Assembly: GCF_019924045.1 (NCBI RefSeq)
Contig: NZ_JAHXBN010000008.1
Span: 1-64,000 of the forward strand
Direction of reading: 5' to 3'
From: Dyadobacter fermentans
GTDB lineage: Bacteria; Bacteroidota; Bacteroidia; Cytophagales; Spirosomataceae
DNA length: 64,000 bases
The notes below the pieces were generated by a model. That model was not told the origin of the DNA and made no database searches. It saw only the letters and a program-made list of their open reading frames with translations. The position numbers and the translations under genes are program-made. Shown piece after piece: positions 54,213-62,654 of this stretch (position 1 is the first letter of the stretch; each line of letters starts with the position of its first letter).

Positions 54213-54250
54213 CAAGGCAAAAAAAATAAACCCGGCTGTCGGGCCGGGTT
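54213..54250 (-). terminator. Terminator after the sigma-factor operon
   Basis: On the minus strand, AACCCGGC / GCCGGGTT (54229-54250) forms an 8-bp stem followed by TTTATTTTTTTT. It lies 10 bases after the stop of the 127-residue membrane protein and separates that pair from the two genes downstream. Confidence 0.8.
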
Positions 54251-54259
54251 GGGTATAAG

Positions 54260-54643
54260 TTACAGGTTATCAGGTGGCTTTCTCCACCGGTTTCGCATTT
54301 CCTGGCGGAAGCGCCGACGCTCCTCGTCGGTCATTTGCATCCATTTGTTTTTCCACGCCAGCATTTCCTCGCGTCCTTCACGACCAAAGCGCCGGTTGAA
54401 CTTCTGCCATTTGTGATGATGCCGGTGCTGACCAGGCCCACCACGAAAACCGCCGAAAAGTATTTTGCACAAAACAAACAAACCTACCGCCTGCCAGTAG
54501 TTGATCGTATTAAAGTTCGCGGCCGCAGGCAGAATGGCGTTCCAAAGCCATTGTACAATTGCTCCGAGTCCGAGGGCTGCGATCAGGATAAAAACCGGTA
54601 GCGCAAGCCGAAATCTCCTACCTCTGTTTTGCGGGTTCATCAT
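54260..54643 (-). CDS. Small membrane protein coupled to an ECF sigma factor
   Basis: A 127-residue protein from the ATG at 54643; the frame extends to a TTG at 54652. The N-terminal basic stretch leads into two hydrophobic segments (LALPVFILIAALGLGAIVQW; YWQAVGLFVLCKILFGG), and the C-terminal half is highly charged (EMLAWKNKWMQMTDEERRRF, RQEMRNRWRKPPDN). That tail resembles the metal-sensor or anti-sigma-like tails seen beside ECF sigma genes, but no anti-sigma motif is clear. It starts 11 bases after the sigma stop and is co-transcribed with it. Confidence 0.6.
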   Translation of the reverse strand: MMNPQNRGRRFRLALPVFILIAALGLGAIVQWLWNAILPAAANFNTINYWQAVGLFVLCKILFGGFRGGPGQHRHHHKWQKFNRRFGREGREEMLAWKNKWMQMTDEERRRFRQEMRNRWRKPPDNL

Positions 54644-54654
54644 GGTCAACAAAT

Positions 54655-55203
54655 TTAATAATTTACAAACTCCCGGTACACGCTTTCGAGCCGTTCACGA
54701 AGGTGACGGACCGCATAGCGCTTACGGGATATTAAGGTTTTGATATTTTCTCCGGTACGGTCGGATATCTCCTGGAATGTCTGGTCTTCGAGCTCATTCC
54801 AGATGAACACCTGGCGCTGGTTCTCAGGCAGCTCGTCCAGGGCAATGTTCAATTGCTCCCAGAAGAGATCTTTCAAATAGGCAGTTTCGGGTGTATTGTC
54901 GTCGGCTAGCAGGATGTCTTTGAAATGAAACTCGCCATCCTCGTCTTCGTACCCGAAATCTTCCAGCGACTCGGGCTTTTGCTTGCGGTATTTATCGATG
55001 ATCCTGTTGCGGGCCACGCGGTAAAGCCAACTGCTCATCTGCTCGATCGCCTCAATCTCCGGCACTGTACTCAGCTGGTACCAAACGTCCTGCAAAATAT
55101 CCTCCGCATCCTCATCGGTATTCACGCGCTGCCGGATGAACCCGAGCAATTGCTTACCATAGGATGTGACGGTTTGGATGATATTTGGCTTTTTCTGCGA
55201 CAA
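54655..55203 (-). CDS. ECF-family RNA polymerase sigma factor
   Basis: A 182-residue sigma-70-type factor from a TTG start at 55203 (S-Q-K-K-P-N-I-I-Q follows). Region 2 is at DAEDILQDVWYQL and SWLYRVARNRIIDKYRK, and region 4 at LPENQRQVFIWNELEDQTFQ with EISDRTGENIKTLISRKRYA. The frame is open to 55365, but that part translates non-coding repeat DNA and has no ATG where the protein should begin, so TTG is preferred. An acidic linker (EDFGYEDEDGEF) lies between regions. The adjacent membrane protein may control it. Confidence 0.87.
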   Translation of the reverse strand: MSQKKPNIIQTVTSYGKQLLGFIRQRVNTDEDAEDILQDVWYQLSTVPEIEAIEQMSSWLYRVARNRIIDKYRKQKPESLEDFGYEDEDGEFHFKDILLADDNTPETAYLKDLFWEQLNIALDELPENQRQVFIWNELEDQTFQEISDRTGENIKTLISRKRYAVRHLRERLESVYREFVNY

Positions 55204-55274
55204 ACGGACTTTTAAACTATTATAGATGGGCAGACGGCTGAGAGTCGGAAAATACTTTACGGGTAACAAAATTT

Positions 55275-55360
55275 TTTTGCCACGAGGACACCAATTACCA
55301 CGAAGTGAGACACGTTCGTGTTCCTTCACGGTCCGCCGCCGCGGTGCCTTCGTGGCAAAA
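55275..55360. repeat. Palindromic repeat upstream of the sigma factor gene
   Basis: An 11-bp outer inverted repeat, TTTTGCCACGA (55275-55285) and TCGTGGCAAAA (55350-55360), encloses an inner CACGAA / TTCGTG pair (55299-55320). Units such as TTCGTGG recur. This resembles dispersed palindromic elements that occur in many copies in some Bacteroidota genomes, but I can see one copy only. It also means the long upstream extension of the sigma ORF is probably not coding. Confidence 0.6.
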
Positions 55361-55540
55361 TCCACTAACCAGGTATACTAGTCATAAATATTTAAATAGT
55401 ACAAAAATTAGCTAATTGTACTATTCCAATAGAACTGGCAAATTTCAAACGACTTGCTGTACTTTTCCTATAAACATATGATTATTCCAATGTTTATGCA
55501 TCAATGAAAAAGGAACTTTGCCCAGTCGAAATGGTTCTTA

Positions 55541-55572
55541 TTGACTTTTAATCATAATGTTGGGTACCTTTG
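55541..55572 (+). promoter_or_regulatory. Strong promoter of the small secreted protein
   Basis: TTG (55541-55543), 21 bases, TACCTTTG (55565-55572) is a close match to the Bacteroidota promoter. The leader to the ATG at 55689 would be about 110 bases. Confidence 0.75.
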
Positions 55573-55688
55573 TAATGTCCAAAGAGCAGAAAAGTACAAC
55601 GAGACACCGCTCAGAGAACTTGAACAGGTAAATGCCTGAAAAGTACAAATTGGTAACATTGAATCAGACATTAAACATTAAGAATAAA

Positions 55689-56054
55689 ATGAAAAAGACT
55701 ATCTTGGCAATCGCAGTATTGGTGGGAGTATCAACTGCAAATCTTTCAATCGCTGCTGACAAAGTAAAAGAAAACAACGCTTCTATCGAGCTCGTTTCAG
55801 GTGCAGAATTGAAATTCAAATTGTCTCTTGAAAACGTAAAAGAAAGATCTTCATTGGTTATCAAAGATTACACAGGACAGATCGTTTACAGCACATCGAT
55901 CCCTAAGTCTGAAAACTACACTAAGATCTTCGACCTGTCGAACCTGGCAGACGGAAATTACAGCTTCATTATCAACAATGGCAGCGAAATCTCTACAAAG
56001 CCATTCGCGATCTCAACTGAAACAAAACGTCAGGTAACAGCAGTTATCAAATAA
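55689..56054 (+). CDS. Small secreted beta-sandwich protein, T9SS-C-terminal-domain-like
   Basis: A 121-residue exported protein. ATG 55689 gives a clean signal peptide (MKKTILAIAVLVGVSTANLS, cleavage near IAA); an in-frame ATG at 55632 adds 19 residues and is less likely. The mature part (LVIKDYTGQIVYSTSIPKS, LSNLADGNYSFIINNGSEIS) looks like the beta-sandwich of type IX secretion sorting domains but stands alone, with no passenger domain. A strong promoter and A/T-rich frequent codons suggest high expression. Function unknown. Confidence 0.72.
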   Translation: MKKTILAIAVLVGVSTANLSIAADKVKENNASIELVSGAELKFKLSLENVKERSSLVIKDYTGQIVYSTSIPKSENYTKIFDLSNLADGNYSFIINNGSEISTKPFAISTETKRQVTAVIK

Positions 56055-56077
56055 TATAAGCCAGGTCTGGCAAGAAA

Positions 56078-56112
56078 AAAGGCAGTTCGGATATTCCGGA
56101 CTGCCTTTTGCT
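56078..56112. terminator. Bidirectional terminator between the secreted protein and the oxidoreductase gene
   Basis: AAAGGCAGT-TCGGA pairs with TCCGG-ACTGCCTTT (one G-T pair) and is followed by TTTTGCTTTTT. The convergent gene ends 15 bases away. Confidence 0.8.
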
Positions 56113-56126
56113 TTTTATTGCGGCTC

Positions 56127-57161
56127 TTAGTAAGCCAGTACTTTCTTCTCGTTACTGCTTTGGAATGCCAGGTCGATCACGCGGCAGGTGCGCAAAACTT
56201 CTTCGGGTTTCACCGCCAGCTCGGCGCCGTGCACGATGGCGTCGTAGACATTCTGATAAAACGGCATGTAATCACCAGCTTCGCTTTCCACTATACCAGT
56301 AAATGCTGCACTATACAGCTTGCCCCAGCGATCTTCCGGTTCCACGCCCCAGGGTTTTTCGGTAGGCAGTACATTCTTGCGCAGCGTCTCTTCCTGCGGG
56401 TCGAGGCCGCCTTTGATGAATGAGCCCTTCGTGCCGTGCAGGACGTAACGCAAGTGGTTTTCATACACCATCAGGCTCGATTTCACGATCACCGACTTGT
56501 CAGCATAACCCAGGCGAATATCAAAATAATCGTCGATCTCGCTGTTCGGACGGACGATACGGATGTCGGCAGTGACCGTTTGCGGTTCACCGAAGAGTAC
56601 CAATGCCTGGTCGATCAAATGCGGGCCGAGGTTGTACACATTACCACCCACGGGTACTGCACGTTCTTTCCATGAGCCGGCCACAGCTTCGCGGTAGCGG
56701 TCGTAGCGGCATTCGTATTCGATAACATCGCCCAGTTTTCCTTCGCCAAGCAATTTCTGGATGGTCAGGAAGTCGGAATCCCAGCGGCGGTTTTGGTAAG
56801 CGGTTAGTATCAGGCCTTTTTCTTTGGCTACTTTCACGAGCTCACGGGCCTCTTCTTCGGTAGCTGAAAACGGCTTTTCGATTACGACGTGTTTCCCGTT
56901 TTGAAGCGCGTCCATTGCGTACTCGAAATGCGTGTCGTTAGGCGTGCATATGAAAACGAGGTCGATTTCCTCGTCGCTGAGCAGCTCTTCCACCGACCGC
57001 GCATTGCCAATGGTTGGGTCAAATTCCTGCGCCTCGTTTTTGGTCCTTTCGACCACCGTTTTGATCTTGAAATTTGGATTGGCACTCAGGAACGGCGAGT
57101 GAAAATACCGCCCCGACAAACCGAAACCGATTAAACCGACATTGAGAATTTTTGAAGGCAT
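56127..57161 (-). CDS. Gfo/Idh/MocA family NAD(P)-dependent oxidoreductase, cytoplasmic
   Basis: A 344-residue enzyme from ATG 57161 (MPSKILNVGLIGFG); the frame is open to 57221, but the extension is not family-like. The Rossmann GLIGFGLSGRYFHSPFL is at the N terminus, FICTPNDTHFEYAMDAL follows, and the EKPFS motif carries the conserved lysine of the catalytic site. The beta-sheet C-terminal domain binds sugar or inositol. It oxidises a sugar-like alcohol. It is a single gene with a terminator at its 3' end and long repeat-rich DNA upstream. Confidence 0.9.
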   Translation of the reverse strand: MPSKILNVGLIGFGLSGRYFHSPFLSANPNFKIKTVVERTKNEAQEFDPTIGNARSVEELLSDEEIDLVFICTPNDTHFEYAMDALQNGKHVVIEKPFSATEEEARELVKVAKEKGLILTAYQNRRWDSDFLTIQKLLGEGKLGDVIEYECRYDRYREAVAGSWKERAVPVGGNVYNLGPHLIDQALVLFGEPQTVTADIRIVRPNSEIDDYFDIRLGYADKSVIVKSSLMVYENHLRYVLHGTKGSFIKGGLDPQEETLRKNVLPTEKPWGVEPEDRWGKLYSAAFTGIVESEAGDYMPFYQNVYDAIVHGAELAVKPEEVLRTCRVIDLAFQSSNEKKVLAY

Positions 57162-57396
57162 AGTTTTAGATTTTGCTTTGTCACAAAGGTAGCCTTCCCC
57201 GAAAACTGAGCAAGGGACCATTGCAGGATGTTTAGGATTGATAGGAGAATTAACTCATTAACATCATATCTGACTAGCATCAATACGTTTTGCCATGACA
57301 ACGGAAGAAAAGAAAATCGAGATTGTCGGGAAATCGCGTAGCGATGTAATATTGGTAGCAATATCAAATCGTATGTGATTTCAAATCCCGCCAGGG

Positions 57397-57502
57397 ATGC
57401 AACAACCTCGGACAAGCAACGCATTGTTGTTGCATGCCCAAGGGCATTTACCGAACGTTGCCGCCGTGTTTTGCTACCTACGTTGCATGCCTAACGGCAT
57501 TT
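57397..57502. repeat. Repeat-rich intergenic region with paired palindromic units
   Basis: Within the gap 57162-57519, the 21-mer GTTGCATGCC-CAAG-GGCATTT (57429-57449) recurs at 57482-57502 with two base changes, 53 bases apart. Each holds a palindrome (ATGCCCAAGGGCAT; ATGCCTAACGGCAT). ATGCAACAAC (57397-57406) pairs with GTTGTTGCAT (57426-57435). An ATATTG-GTAG-CAATAT dyad lies near 57349-57364. This looks like a dispersed palindromic element family; no ORF is credible here. Confidence 0.6.
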
Positions 57503-57519
57503 TCTTACACTGAATACTT

Positions 57520-59625
57520 TTATGGCAACGCAAAAGCCACATACTTATCCGCCGACTTCGTATTCAACTTCCCGCCACCGCAAGCTATGACGACATATTG
57601 CCGGCCATTCACTGAATAGGTACTTGCAGACGCATAGCCAGCGGCCGGTAAGGCAGCCTGCCATAAGATTTTACCCGTTTCCTTATCAAAGGCACGAAAC
57701 TGTTCGTCTCGACTGGCTGCGATGAATATTAGTCCGCTTGCCGTTACCAGCGGGCCGCCATAATTGTCGGTGCCGGTAGGTGGAATGCCTTTCGCAGTCA
57801 GCTCTTTGTATTCGCCCAGCGGAACCTGCCATTTTCGCTGACCGGTGTTGAGGTCAATGGCCGTTAATGTACCCCAGGGCGGCTGACTTACCGGATAGCC
57901 GTTTCGGTCGTACCAGCGGTTGTAGCCGGTGTGCTGGTAGGGAACTTGTGTTTTGGAATCGACTTTTATGCTTTCCTTACTTCCCTGATTGCTAAGATAA
58001 GCGATGATCGACTTGCGTTCCGCCTCCGAAATGTGCGTAAATGAAGGCATCATGCCGCGGCCATTTTGCAGTATCGTCTCGATTTGCGCCGGTTTCAGCC
58101 GTTTTTCGAGGTTGGCGAGTGAGGGATAGGAGCCGTCGTGGTTGCCCATTTTATCAGTGCCATGGCAGGCTGCGCAGTTCATTTGGTACAATTGCGCGCC
58201 GGTTACGCTCGCCGCGTTTTGGGGGACTTCTTTTTTAACGAGTGAAGTATAAACAGGTATTTCCTTGGCAGGAACGTACATGACGCCACTTGGATCCGTT
58301 GCCGCGCCTCCCCATTGCGCACCGCCGTCGGTACCGGGGTAGAATATCGTCATGCTGGAATTGATAGGAATGTAGGCGCTGCCGGTTTGGGCTTTGGAAA
58401 GCAAATCGACAAGAGAATCCCGGTCGGCTACGAAAGCATTGAAATCACTTGCATTAAATGTCTGTCGCGTAAATGGGACTGGCAACGTGGGAATAGGCTG
58501 CGTAGCGCTGACTTTTTCACCATCAATGCCCGGAAAATTAAATGCGGTTTCCTTGATCGGGAACAGCGGCTTTCCGGTGAGCCGGTCGAGGACGAAGACG
58601 TAACCTTGCTTGGTCACCTGCACGATCGCATCCACGCGCCTGCCGTTGTGCGTGACGGTCACGAGGTTAGGAGGGCAGGGAGGATCGCGGTCCCATATGT
58701 CGTGATGCACGAGCTGGTAATGCCAAAGGCGCTTGCCGGTCGCGGCGTCGAGGGCGATGAGGCAATTGGCAAAAAGGTTGTTGCCGGGCCGGTTACCCCC
58801 ATAAAAATCATAGGCCGCCGAGCCGGTCGGAATGTAAACGATCCCACGGCTGCGATCGATGGCCATGCCGGCCCATGCATTGGCGCCGCCGAAATGCTCA
58901 CGCGCATTCGCGGGCCAGGTTTCGGCGCCGAATTCCCCTTTGGCGGGAATAGTGCGAAACGTCCAAACGAGCTTGCCTGTGCGCACGTGATACGCGCGCA
59001 CGTCCCCGAGCAAGGCGGTTTCAGTCTCATTGACGCGCATTCCGGTAATGAGCAGGTTTTTGTATATGGTATTGGGAGTATTGGATGTCAGGTAATCATC
59101 CGCGCCAGGGCGCTCAATGCCGCTTTTGAGGTTAATCCGCCCATTTTCTCCAAAGCTCTTGACCAATGAGCCATCCACCGCATTCAATGCGTAAATCCAT
59201 TTCCCGGCCCCGAAAAGAATGCGTTTCTCCTTACCATCCGACCAGTAGGTGACACCTCGACTCGTGGTACCGCCGTTATCGCTGATATTGGTTTGCCAGA
59301 TTTGTTGTCCCGTTGCTGCATTCAATGCAAATGCCTGCGTCCCTGCCGAAACTCCGTACAAAATGCCGTCGATTACGATCGGGTTGCATTGCATTTGCGT
59401 GCGGTTACGCGCCGTGTCGGCGCCGCCCGACGCGTACGTCCAGGCGACTTTGAGCTGCGCCACATTATCCTTTGTGATCTGGTTCAGGACGGAATAATGG
59501 CTGCGCGCGCCGTCACCGTTGTATTCCTGCCAGTTCTGGTCTGTAGAATGCGTGCTGATCACAAAACCGCATAGCACGGCAAAGGACGCCGATAAGAGGA
59601 CGGGCGTTAGTTTCATGGAATGCAC
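57520..59625 (-). CDS. PQQ-dependent dehydrogenase with embedded cytochrome c domain
   Basis: A 701-residue secreted quinoprotein of the eight-bladed propeller glucose/alcohol dehydrogenase type. A leader (residues 1-21) is followed by propeller motifs such as GDGARSHYSVLNQI, LRVN-type turns and QPPWGTLTAIDLNTGQRKW. A cytochrome c domain is inserted near residues 470-545: CAACH at about 482-486 binds heme and GRGMMPSF gives the axial Met. The last blades follow it. Such enzymes oxidise sugars or alcohols in the periplasm and pass electrons to heme. It is the third gene of an operon with an isomerase and a heparinase-like gene. The substrate is uncertain. Confidence 0.88.
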   Translation of the reverse strand: MHSMKLTPVLLSASFAVLCGFVISTHSTDQNWQEYNGDGARSHYSVLNQITKDNVAQLKVAWTYASGGADTARNRTQMQCNPIVIDGILYGVSAGTQAFALNAATGQQIWQTNISDNGGTTSRGVTYWSDGKEKRILFGAGKWIYALNAVDGSLVKSFGENGRINLKSGIERPGADDYLTSNTPNTIYKNLLITGMRVNETETALLGDVRAYHVRTGKLVWTFRTIPAKGEFGAETWPANAREHFGGANAWAGMAIDRSRGIVYIPTGSAAYDFYGGNRPGNNLFANCLIALDAATGKRLWHYQLVHHDIWDRDPPCPPNLVTVTHNGRRVDAIVQVTKQGYVFVLDRLTGKPLFPIKETAFNFPGIDGEKVSATQPIPTLPVPFTRQTFNASDFNAFVADRDSLVDLLSKAQTGSAYIPINSSMTIFYPGTDGGAQWGGAATDPSGVMYVPAKEIPVYTSLVKKEVPQNAASVTGAQLYQMNCAACHGTDKMGNHDGSYPSLANLEKRLKPAQIETILQNGRGMMPSFTHISEAERKSIIAYLSNQGSKESIKVDSKTQVPYQHTGYNRWYDRNGYPVSQPPWGTLTAIDLNTGQRKWQVPLGEYKELTAKGIPPTGTDNYGGPLVTASGLIFIAASRDEQFRAFDKETGKILWQAALPAAGYASASTYSVNGRQYVVIACGGGKLNTKSADKYVAFALP

Positions 59626-59630
59626 GGTTG

Positions 59631-60581
59631 TTATGCGGCTGCCCAGAGTTCTTTCAGCTTCTGCAAATCACGTTTCATCGCATCGAAAACCACTTTTTTA
59701 TCCACGGTAATCTGAAACGCGCCCTGGTCGGCACCGCCCAGCGGGTATTCGAGGTGGAGACAAATCGGTACATCCACTTTCAGGTCTTTCAGCAGTTTGA
59801 AATAAGTTTTAAAATCCACCATTCCTTCACCGAGCGGCACACTTTTCACCGCCCATTTACCGCTGCTGTTTTTGTCCCAATAAAAATCCTTGATCACGAT
59901 CGTCTTGATATGAGGGCGGATCAGGTTGAAACCGGTTTGCCACGAAAGGCCGCCTTCTACGGTAGCGTGGCGGATGTCGTACTGCGCGCCCATTGTTTTG
60001 GGATTCGCTTTTTGCAAAATCTGCCAGATTTCGAACATCGAAGCACCCACCATGCGCCCCGAATGGTTCTGATAGCACCCGTGAATGCCCAGTTTGTCAT
60101 TCAGCTGACTTAATCCAGCCATCTTGGAGCTGAACTCGCCGAGTTGTTCGGGAATGGCTTTTTGCTCATTATAGCGGTACCAATTCATGCGGTAATATTT
60201 GAAACCCAGCCTGGCTGCTGTTTCGAGCAGTTTTTTGTCAACCGGGTTTGTGGCATCTTCCACCGCGGTACAAAACATTTGCGGCGCCAATCCCACTTTT
60301 TTCATCGCTTCCACTGCTAATGGAAGATCCGTTTCGACTTTTTCGGGCAGAACGTGGCCTTTGGGGCGAACCGTGAGGTCGATACCATCAAAACCGAGCT
60401 CTTTAGCCACTTCCGCCATGTCCTGGTAGTTCAGGAATTGCAGGTGCTTGGAGAAAATATTGACTTTCAAATCATCTGCCACCCCGTTCGCGGGGCTTGC
60501 GAATGACTCTTCGGCCAAAGTAGGTATAATGCTGCCTGCGAGGGCGCTGTTAATGAGGAAATCTCTGCGGGATAAGTTCAT
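59631..60581 (-). CDS. Tat-exported sugar isomerase/epimerase (xylose-isomerase-like TIM barrel)
   Basis: A 316-residue protein. SRRDFLINSALAGSIIPTLA is a twin-arginine signal, so the folded enzyme goes to the periplasm, presumably with its metal. The rest is an AP-endonuclease-2-type TIM barrel (ELGFDGIDLTVRPKGHVLPE, HHNHSG-like NHSGRMVGASMFEIW, CLHLEYPLGGAD) used by sugar isomerases and epimerases. The substrate cannot be read. Five bases separate it from the PQQ gene and nine from the heparinase-like gene, so the three are one operon. Confidence 0.87.
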   Translation of the reverse strand: MNLSRRDFLINSALAGSIIPTLAEESFASPANGVADDLKVNIFSKHLQFLNYQDMAEVAKELGFDGIDLTVRPKGHVLPEKVETDLPLAVEAMKKVGLAPQMFCTAVEDATNPVDKKLLETAARLGFKYYRMNWYRYNEQKAIPEQLGEFSSKMAGLSQLNDKLGIHGCYQNHSGRMVGASMFEIWQILQKANPKTMGAQYDIRHATVEGGLSWQTGFNLIRPHIKTIVIKDFYWDKNSSGKWAVKSVPLGEGMVDFKTYFKLLKDLKVDVPICLHLEYPLGGADQGAFQITVDKKVVFDAMKRDLQKLKELWAAA

Positions 60582-60590
60582 GAGGAATAA

Positions 60591-62540
60591 TCAGGATTTG
60601 GTGATAACAAAACTGTGTTTGCCTTTGGCTTTCAGTGCCTTACTGGTGAGGATAATGCGGGTAACCGGAGCGCCGTCCCATTTGGTTTTGAAACTGTTAT
60701 ATTCCATGCCCTCGGTGGATGGCAGTTGCGTTGAAACTGTCCAGCTCTTTTGGTCATAAGAGAGCGAGACCGTTTTTTTACCAGAAGTCGTGAGGATAAT
60801 TTTGCCTGGTACGCTGGTATCGACTTTACAGGCGGTCATGAATATTTGCTGCAAGGAGTCGGGCTTCTGTTTCAGGATGTAGTCGTCGGAGACCTCCACG
60901 ATATTTTTACTGCGATTGAGCTTCACCAGCCGGTTCCAGTTTTGAATGCCAGCTTCCTGCGGATACGCCGGCGCGATGTCCATAGAGAGCGAAACTTCTT
61001 TTTCAGAGACATTGCTCCTGACATTTCTTGCATTGAACTGCTTCCCGGCCGGTTGCCCGAGTCCATTGATTATCGGCAGGTTATGGTACTTCGATTGTGT
61101 AAACCAAAGCTCATATCGTTTCGAAGAAAACGTCCGCGCCGTATAGTTACCGCGGCCGGCATCGATGATCACCGGTTCGCCATCTGTATACACAATGAAA
61201 TCGCCCACGTCATTATGGTTATGGCTTTCGGCATTGTGGCCGGCGTGGGTGGCGAGGTACAAGCCATTGTCGGAACGGGCCGTGAGTACTTCAATATCCG
61301 AAAGCCACGATTGTGCTACTTGCTTGTAAGTTTTCGATGGATCCGGCTTCAACTCGGAAGTTGTGAGCAGGTTCCAAATCTTTCTGGGGCGCTGGTAGCC
61401 ATTACCGCCGGTTACCGCGCCAAACTGGCCGTAGGCCCATTCACCAAGCGCAATCAGTTCCGGGTCCTGAACTGCCTTGCCGAAGCGGTAAAGCATTAAA
61501 CCATCCGGTTTTAGTTTGGGGTCGGCATCGGCGAAGTTGACAAAATAGTCATTCGCAATATGTACTTTGTAAACATAGGCGGCCATTTTACGGATCAGGT
61601 CATTGTCGTAAATATTGACTTTTCCGGCAGTCGCACTTTCGAGGATCGCGAGCGCGTCATAGGCGCTCGCACCCGCAGCGAACCAGTAGCTCGGCCCTTC
61701 GTCGCAACCACCGTCGTCGCCCAGGCTATTGAAATACCGGTCAAGGAACACCATGTATTGATAGGCATTATCGCCGCGCTTTTGGGCGTCTTTTTCGAGC
61801 AAAAGATCGGCAATGAGCAGGTTTGATACGATCCATGGGTTCCAGTTATTGACGGGGTTGGTGGTACTCAGCCAACCGTAGCGTTTGGCATCTTTCAGCG
61901 GCTCGAATATTTTTTTGTTGGTTTCAAAGTAAATGCGGGGACGGATCAATGGCGATATTTTATCGAGTTTCGCGCCCAGGAAATAATCGGTGAGCGCCAG
62001 CACTCCCGCAGTTTCAGCCCCGAACAGGTCGACAGTCGGGTCCTGCACGTCGGGGAGGCCATTTTTAGCCTTTTGCACGCTCAAATGCGCGGGTACGCCC
62101 CAGTAAGTTTCCTCGCAAATGGTCCATACCGAGTTGAGAATAGCTTCCATGAACCGGTCTTTGCCTTCCGCTGCCTCGGCAAGGACGAGATTCATCAACT
62201 GGTTTCTTCGCCCGAACGACGCTGTTGCATGCCGCTCACGGTCGCCGCTGCGGGTGAAATCGAGCAAAAGGCTTGCCGTAACCGTTGGGATAGGCTTTTC
62301 CAATGCCTCTTCACCTGCTTTGATAATCTTCGTGAGCTCGGCCGGATCGGTTTTACTGCGCCATTCTTCCGGGGTTCTGGGGTAAGGTGCCCATTTGTCG
62401 AGCGGGATGAGGGCTTCTTTAAATGCATTCTGGGTGTACTTCTGTGCGAGAATGTTTCGCGGGGTGATTTGCGCGCCGGCAGGCCGGGCGCCCACGGACA
62501 ACGCAATTGCCAGGGCAAATGCCAGTAGTAGTCGGATCAT
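60591..62540 (-). CDS. Heparinase II/III-like polysaccharide lyase
   Basis: A 649-residue secreted protein: signal peptide (RLLLAFALAIALSVGARPAG), an alpha-helical toroid (about 35-370) and a C-terminal beta-sandwich. GHNAESHNHNDVGDFIVYTD holds the conserved His-Asn-His cluster of the heparinase II/III family near residue 432, and YDKE-like positions lie in the helical domain (YWFAAGASAYDALA). These lyases cut uronic-acid polysaccharides by beta-elimination. It is the first gene of the minus-strand operon, divergent from the second Gfo/Idh/MocA gene by 114 bases. The exact substrate is unknown. Confidence 0.86.
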   Translation of the reverse strand: MIRLLLAFALAIALSVGARPAGAQITPRNILAQKYTQNAFKEALIPLDKWAPYPRTPEEWRSKTDPAELTKIIKAGEEALEKPIPTVTASLLLDFTRSGDRERHATASFGRRNQLMNLVLAEAAEGKDRFMEAILNSVWTICEETYWGVPAHLSVQKAKNGLPDVQDPTVDLFGAETAGVLALTDYFLGAKLDKISPLIRPRIYFETNKKIFEPLKDAKRYGWLSTTNPVNNWNPWIVSNLLIADLLLEKDAQKRGDNAYQYMVFLDRYFNSLGDDGGCDEGPSYWFAAGASAYDALAILESATAGKVNIYDNDLIRKMAAYVYKVHIANDYFVNFADADPKLKPDGLMLYRFGKAVQDPELIALGEWAYGQFGAVTGGNGYQRPRKIWNLLTTSELKPDPSKTYKQVAQSWLSDIEVLTARSDNGLYLATHAGHNAESHNHNDVGDFIVYTDGEPVIIDAGRGNYTARTFSSKRYELWFTQSKYHNLPIINGLGQPAGKQFNARNVRSNVSEKEVSLSMDIAPAYPQEAGIQNWNRLVKLNRSKNIVEVSDDYILKQKPDSLQQIFMTACKVDTSVPGKIILTTSGKKTVSLSYDQKSWTVSTQLPSTEGMEYNSFKTKWDGAPVTRIILTSKALKAKGKHSFVITKS

Positions 62541-62654
62541 AACGGCTGTGGTTTAGGAAGTTGAATGTAACCGAATATAAGACTCCAATATCCAGTAGAA
62601 TCACTGACTCCGGTCTTTAAATTAAATTCAATTAGTATAAATTCTTGAAAAAAT

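Noticed and set aside
55204..55365. N-terminal extension of the ECF sigma factor
   Set aside because: The DNA is a palindromic repeat, no family residues occur there, and the TTG at 55203 gives a normal-length factor.
57397..57502. CRISPR array
   Set aside because: Only two imperfect copies of a 21-mer, each a palindrome, no regular spacer set and no cas genes.
58315..59169. A 284-residue plus-strand ORF opposite the PQQ dehydrogenase
   Set aside because: Antisense to a gene with complete heme and propeller motifs; no domain of its own.
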